From positions 1 through 7,938 of the forward strand of contig LNEX01000080.1 of assembly GCA_001464165.1 (NCBI GenBank): a DNA stretch of 7,938 nt, in the 5' to 3' direction. Under the pieces are notes generated by a model. That model was given only the letters and a program-made list of their open reading frames with translations, was not told where the DNA came from and did no database searches. Made by a program: the position numbers and the translations under genes. Origin of the DNA: a bacterium Ga0077546 (GTDB lineage: Bacteria > Cyanobacteriota > Vampirovibrionia > Obscuribacterales > Obscuribacteraceae). Positions 6,587 to 7,938 of the stretch are shown in pieces. How positions within the stretch are numbered: the first letter of the stretch is position 1; the number at the start of each line of letters is the position of its first letter.

Positions 6587-7546
6587 CTAAGAAACCTGCA
6601 TCTTACCCCTTTGCTTGGCCACCCACTCTTTAACCCGCTCTGGAGGCAGGCCTAAAGCATGGGCAGTACCTTTAATGGCGGTTTCGTGTCCGACATCGAG
6701 GCGCAGGATATCGTTATACATCTTCACGCACATTAAGCGCATTGGTCCATCTTTTAGGCTGCCCGTAGCCGACCATACAATCAATGAAACAGCCACGTAG
6801 CCAATGAAAATTGAGCCAATGCCAGAGAGAATCAAGGCATTCTTGAGAATCGGATAGCTCTTGCCGACATAGAAGTACATTCCTGTTTCATAGGCAATAA
6901 ACAGGACGAGAAATAGCATGGGCTTAAATTGATATCGGGTGGCAAAATCATCTTCTGACTGCTTTGCGAAAATATTTCCCCTTGAACTTCTAAACCATTC
7001 GGTATTGATTTTCTTTTCGGGAGGGAAAACGAAGCTTGCCCCCACAAGCACACAGAAGAGGAAGAAAGGCCCATAGTAGCAGTGAATTGGATCGGTCTTA
7101 ACAACTTCGTAGTAGGCCAGTACCCAAGGCAAACTTGAACCTAGCATACAAACCATAAAGAACCGTCCAGCTCCGACGCGCTGCTCTAAACTAGCGCCAA
7201 ATGCCCACATAAAGAAGCAGTTAACGGCCACTTGCTGAACATCAAGGGAGGCGAAAGAAGCTTTGAAGCAGAAAGTAATAAAATCTATAATCGCCTGCTG
7301 CACTGGCACGAAGGCAGCAGCGTTACCGCTAAATGCCAGCTTCATGTACGACATGGCCATTTCGACAGCCTTACTGGCCGAGACACCCATCAAACAGTTG
7401 TTAGTCAGCCATTTTTCTAGGGGGCCGGGAGAAGCGGCCATAAAATAATTAATCCCGAACATAAAAACCAGAATCAAACTGGCAATAGGTATGACTTGCT
7501 GTGTATCAAATTTTATCTTTGGAGTGATCGTCGGTGAATTAGACAT
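6587..7546 (-). CDS. Multi-pass membrane protein with rhomboid-like fold, apparently catalytically dead
   Basis: A 319-aa protein with hydrophobic segments near residues 18-37, 83-100, 104-117, 127-145, 157-175, 207-228 and 236-260. Residues 109-129 (N..FFMWAFG.SLEQRVG.GRF) align without gaps to the TM2-L3 signature of rhomboid proteases (GlpG N154 to EKRLGSGK). On that register the oxyanion His150 of GlpG is Gln105, and the GxSG nucleophile segment becomes G159-P-F-F162, with Phe161 in place of Ser201. The following Gly169 keeps the spacing of GlpG Gly209. No His occurs in the last membrane helices, so the dyad His is absent too. I call it a rhomboid pseudoprotease; it could bind and steer membrane clients. 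The soluble C-terminus (about 262-319) contains a short helix-turn-helix-like stretch, HALGLPPERVKEWVAKQ. The ribosome site is weak (GCGGG, three nt before ATG). It is followed by the sugar dehydratase after 109 bp. Confidence 0.8.
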   Translation of the reverse strand: MSNSPTITPKIKFDTQQVIPIASLILVFMFGINYFMAASPGPLEKWLTNNCLMGVSASKAVEMAMSYMKLAFSGNAAAFVPVQQAIIDFITFCFKASFASLDVQQVAVNCFFMWAFGASLEQRVGAGRFFMVCMLGSSLPWVLAYYEVVKTDPIHCYYGPFFLFCVLVGASFVFPPEKKINTEWFRSSRGNIFAKQSEDDFATRYQFKPMLFLVLFIAYETGMYFYVGKSYPILKNALILSGIGSIFIGYVAVSLIVWSATGSLKDGPMRLMCVKMYNDILRLDVGHETAIKGTAHALGLPPERVKEWVAKQRGKMQVS

Positions 7547-7600
7547 AAACCCGCTTTACTTTCTGAAGAGTGCTGTTGTCAGTGCTTCCTGATTTTTACT

Positions 7601-7629
7601 TGGTAAATTTTTGGCTGGTAAATTTTGGC
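7601..7629. repeat. Near-perfect tandem duplication of a 15-bp unit
   Basis: TGGTAAATTTTTGGC (7601-7615) is followed at once by TGGTAAATTTTGGC (7616-7629), identical apart from one T. It lies in the predicted 5' leader of the rhomboid-like gene, about 55 bp before its start codon, and is part of the repeat family described at 7612-7767. Confidence 0.8.
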
Positions 7630-7767
7630 TGAAAAAGAATCGACGTAGATAGCTGATCGATCTTGCTAAATAAGCTCAGCCTATAAATATACAGAGCCGA
7701 GAATACATAGTCAAAATCTAATCTACCCTCTTTTCATGTTTTTCAGCCAAGACCAAATTATCAGCCA
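7612..7767. repeat. Imperfect inverted repeats flanking the promoter
   Basis: TTGGCTGAAAAA occurs on the plus strand at 7625-7636 and, exactly inverted, at 7739-7750. Each copy is preceded on its own strand by a related block: TGGCTG then GTAAATT (7612-7624) on the left, TGGCTG then ATAATTTGGTC (7767-7751) on the right. The promoter at 7686-7714 lies between them. The arrangement could be paired operators or could form a cruciform or looped complex. The repeats are seen directly; the role is inferred. Confidence 0.65.
7686..7714 (-). promoter_or_regulatory. Sigma70-type promoter for the rhomboid-like/dehydratase/larE/larB genes
   Basis: On the minus strand, -35 TTGACT (7714-7709) and -10 TATATT (7691-7686) are separated by exactly 17 bp, close to consensus TTGACA/TATAAT. 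It lies 70 bp after the leuS stop and predicts a transcript start near 7679, giving a leader of about 133 nt before the ATG at 7546. No comparable promoter was found before the three downstream genes, so it may serve all of them. Confidence 0.55.
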
Positions 7768-7784
7768 GTGGCAAAATAACAAGC

Positions 7785-7938
7785 CTAGATGACGATATTG
7801 ACCAACTTGTCTGGCACGACGATCACCTTGCGCACCGGCGAATCGCCCAACTTGGCTTTCATCTTGTCGTCCGCAAAGGCAATCGCCTCAGCCTTCTCTT
7901 TACCCAGGCCACGAGTGACACCGATTTTACTGACGATC
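7785..7938 (-). CDS. leuS: Leucyl-tRNA synthetase, C-terminal end (cut by window edge)
   Basis: The last 50 residues of LeuRS, which charges tRNA-Leu in the cytoplasm. The minus-strand frame ending at TAG 7787-7785 reads GLGKEKAEAIAFADDKM, then VRKVIVVPDKLVNIVI at the C-terminus. This is the conserved LeuRS tail (VRKVIxVPGKLVNxVV), the small C-terminal domain that contacts the tRNA elbow, here with Asp instead of the usual Gly in VPxKL. The catalytic, editing and anticodon-binding domains lie beyond the right edge. No clear terminator follows in the 70 bp before the next promoter, so some read-through into the downstream genes is possible. Confidence 0.93.
   Translation of the reverse strand, partial: IVSKIGVTRGLGKEKAEAIAFADDKMKAKLGDSPVRKVIVVPDKLVNIVI

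Noticed and set aside
7601..7767. CRISPR array or insertion-sequence ends
   Set aside because: The repeats are few, imperfect and in both orientations without regular spacers, and the enclosed 100 bp encode no transposase.
7715..7784. Terminator of leuS
   Set aside because: Only short inverted pieces such as GCCAC/TGGC are present, without a stable GC-rich stem and T-run.

Overview
The window (about half G+C by eye) looks like a chromosomal housekeeping region of a bacterium on the cyanobacterial side of the tree. The best clue is the GuaB3-type IMP dehydrogenase-like protein at the left edge, which closely resembles cyanobacterial GuaB3 as I remember it. Together with the Ser/Ala/Thr-rich linkers and an HtrA protease, this makes me think of a non-photosynthetic relative such as Melainabacteria/Vampirovibrionia (for example Obscuribacterales). 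That placement is inference. There are no phage, transposon, CRISPR or RNA-gene signatures.

Layout. Two genes run on the + strand from the left edge: guaB3 (5' end outside the window) and an HtrA/Deg serine protease that overlaps it by one base. The protease frame stops inside its PDZ domain. The rest of the PDZ and a low-complexity tail are readable in another frame up to position 2458, with about 13 expected PDZ residues missing at the joint. Everything to the right is on the - strand and converges on htrA. In transcription order it is: the last 50 residues of leuS (right edge), a 238-bp intergenic region with a good sigma70-type promoter and a family of related direct/inverted repeats, a multi-pass rhomboid-like membrane protein whose catalytic residues are replaced, a membrane-anchored nucleoside-diphosphate-sugar 4,6-dehydratase/epimerase (CapD/WbpM/PglF/FlaA1 type), larE and larB.

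How the genes work together. LarB and LarE are consecutive enzymes making the nickel-pincer nucleotide (NPN) cofactor of lactate racemase and related enzymes. LarB carboxylates and hydrolyses nicotinic acid adenine dinucleotide to the biscarboxylic mononucleotide; LarE converts both carboxylates to thiocarboxylates. LarC (nickel insertion) and any LarA-type client are not in the window. LarE has the three-cysteine pattern (Cys121, Cys124, Cys201) associated with [4Fe-4S]-dependent rather than sacrificial sulfur transfer. The larE start lies 12 nt after the dehydratase stop, so the cofactor genes are probably co-transcribed with a surface-polysaccharide gene and the pseudo-rhomboid.

The items most worth a second look are the disrupted HtrA PDZ domain, the rhomboid pseudoprotease, the repeats around the operon promoter, the perfect 10-bp palindrome between larE and larB, and the roughly 65-residue Ser/Ala/Thr/Asn-rich insertion in LarB. 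I did not find clear evidence of a wholly new system.
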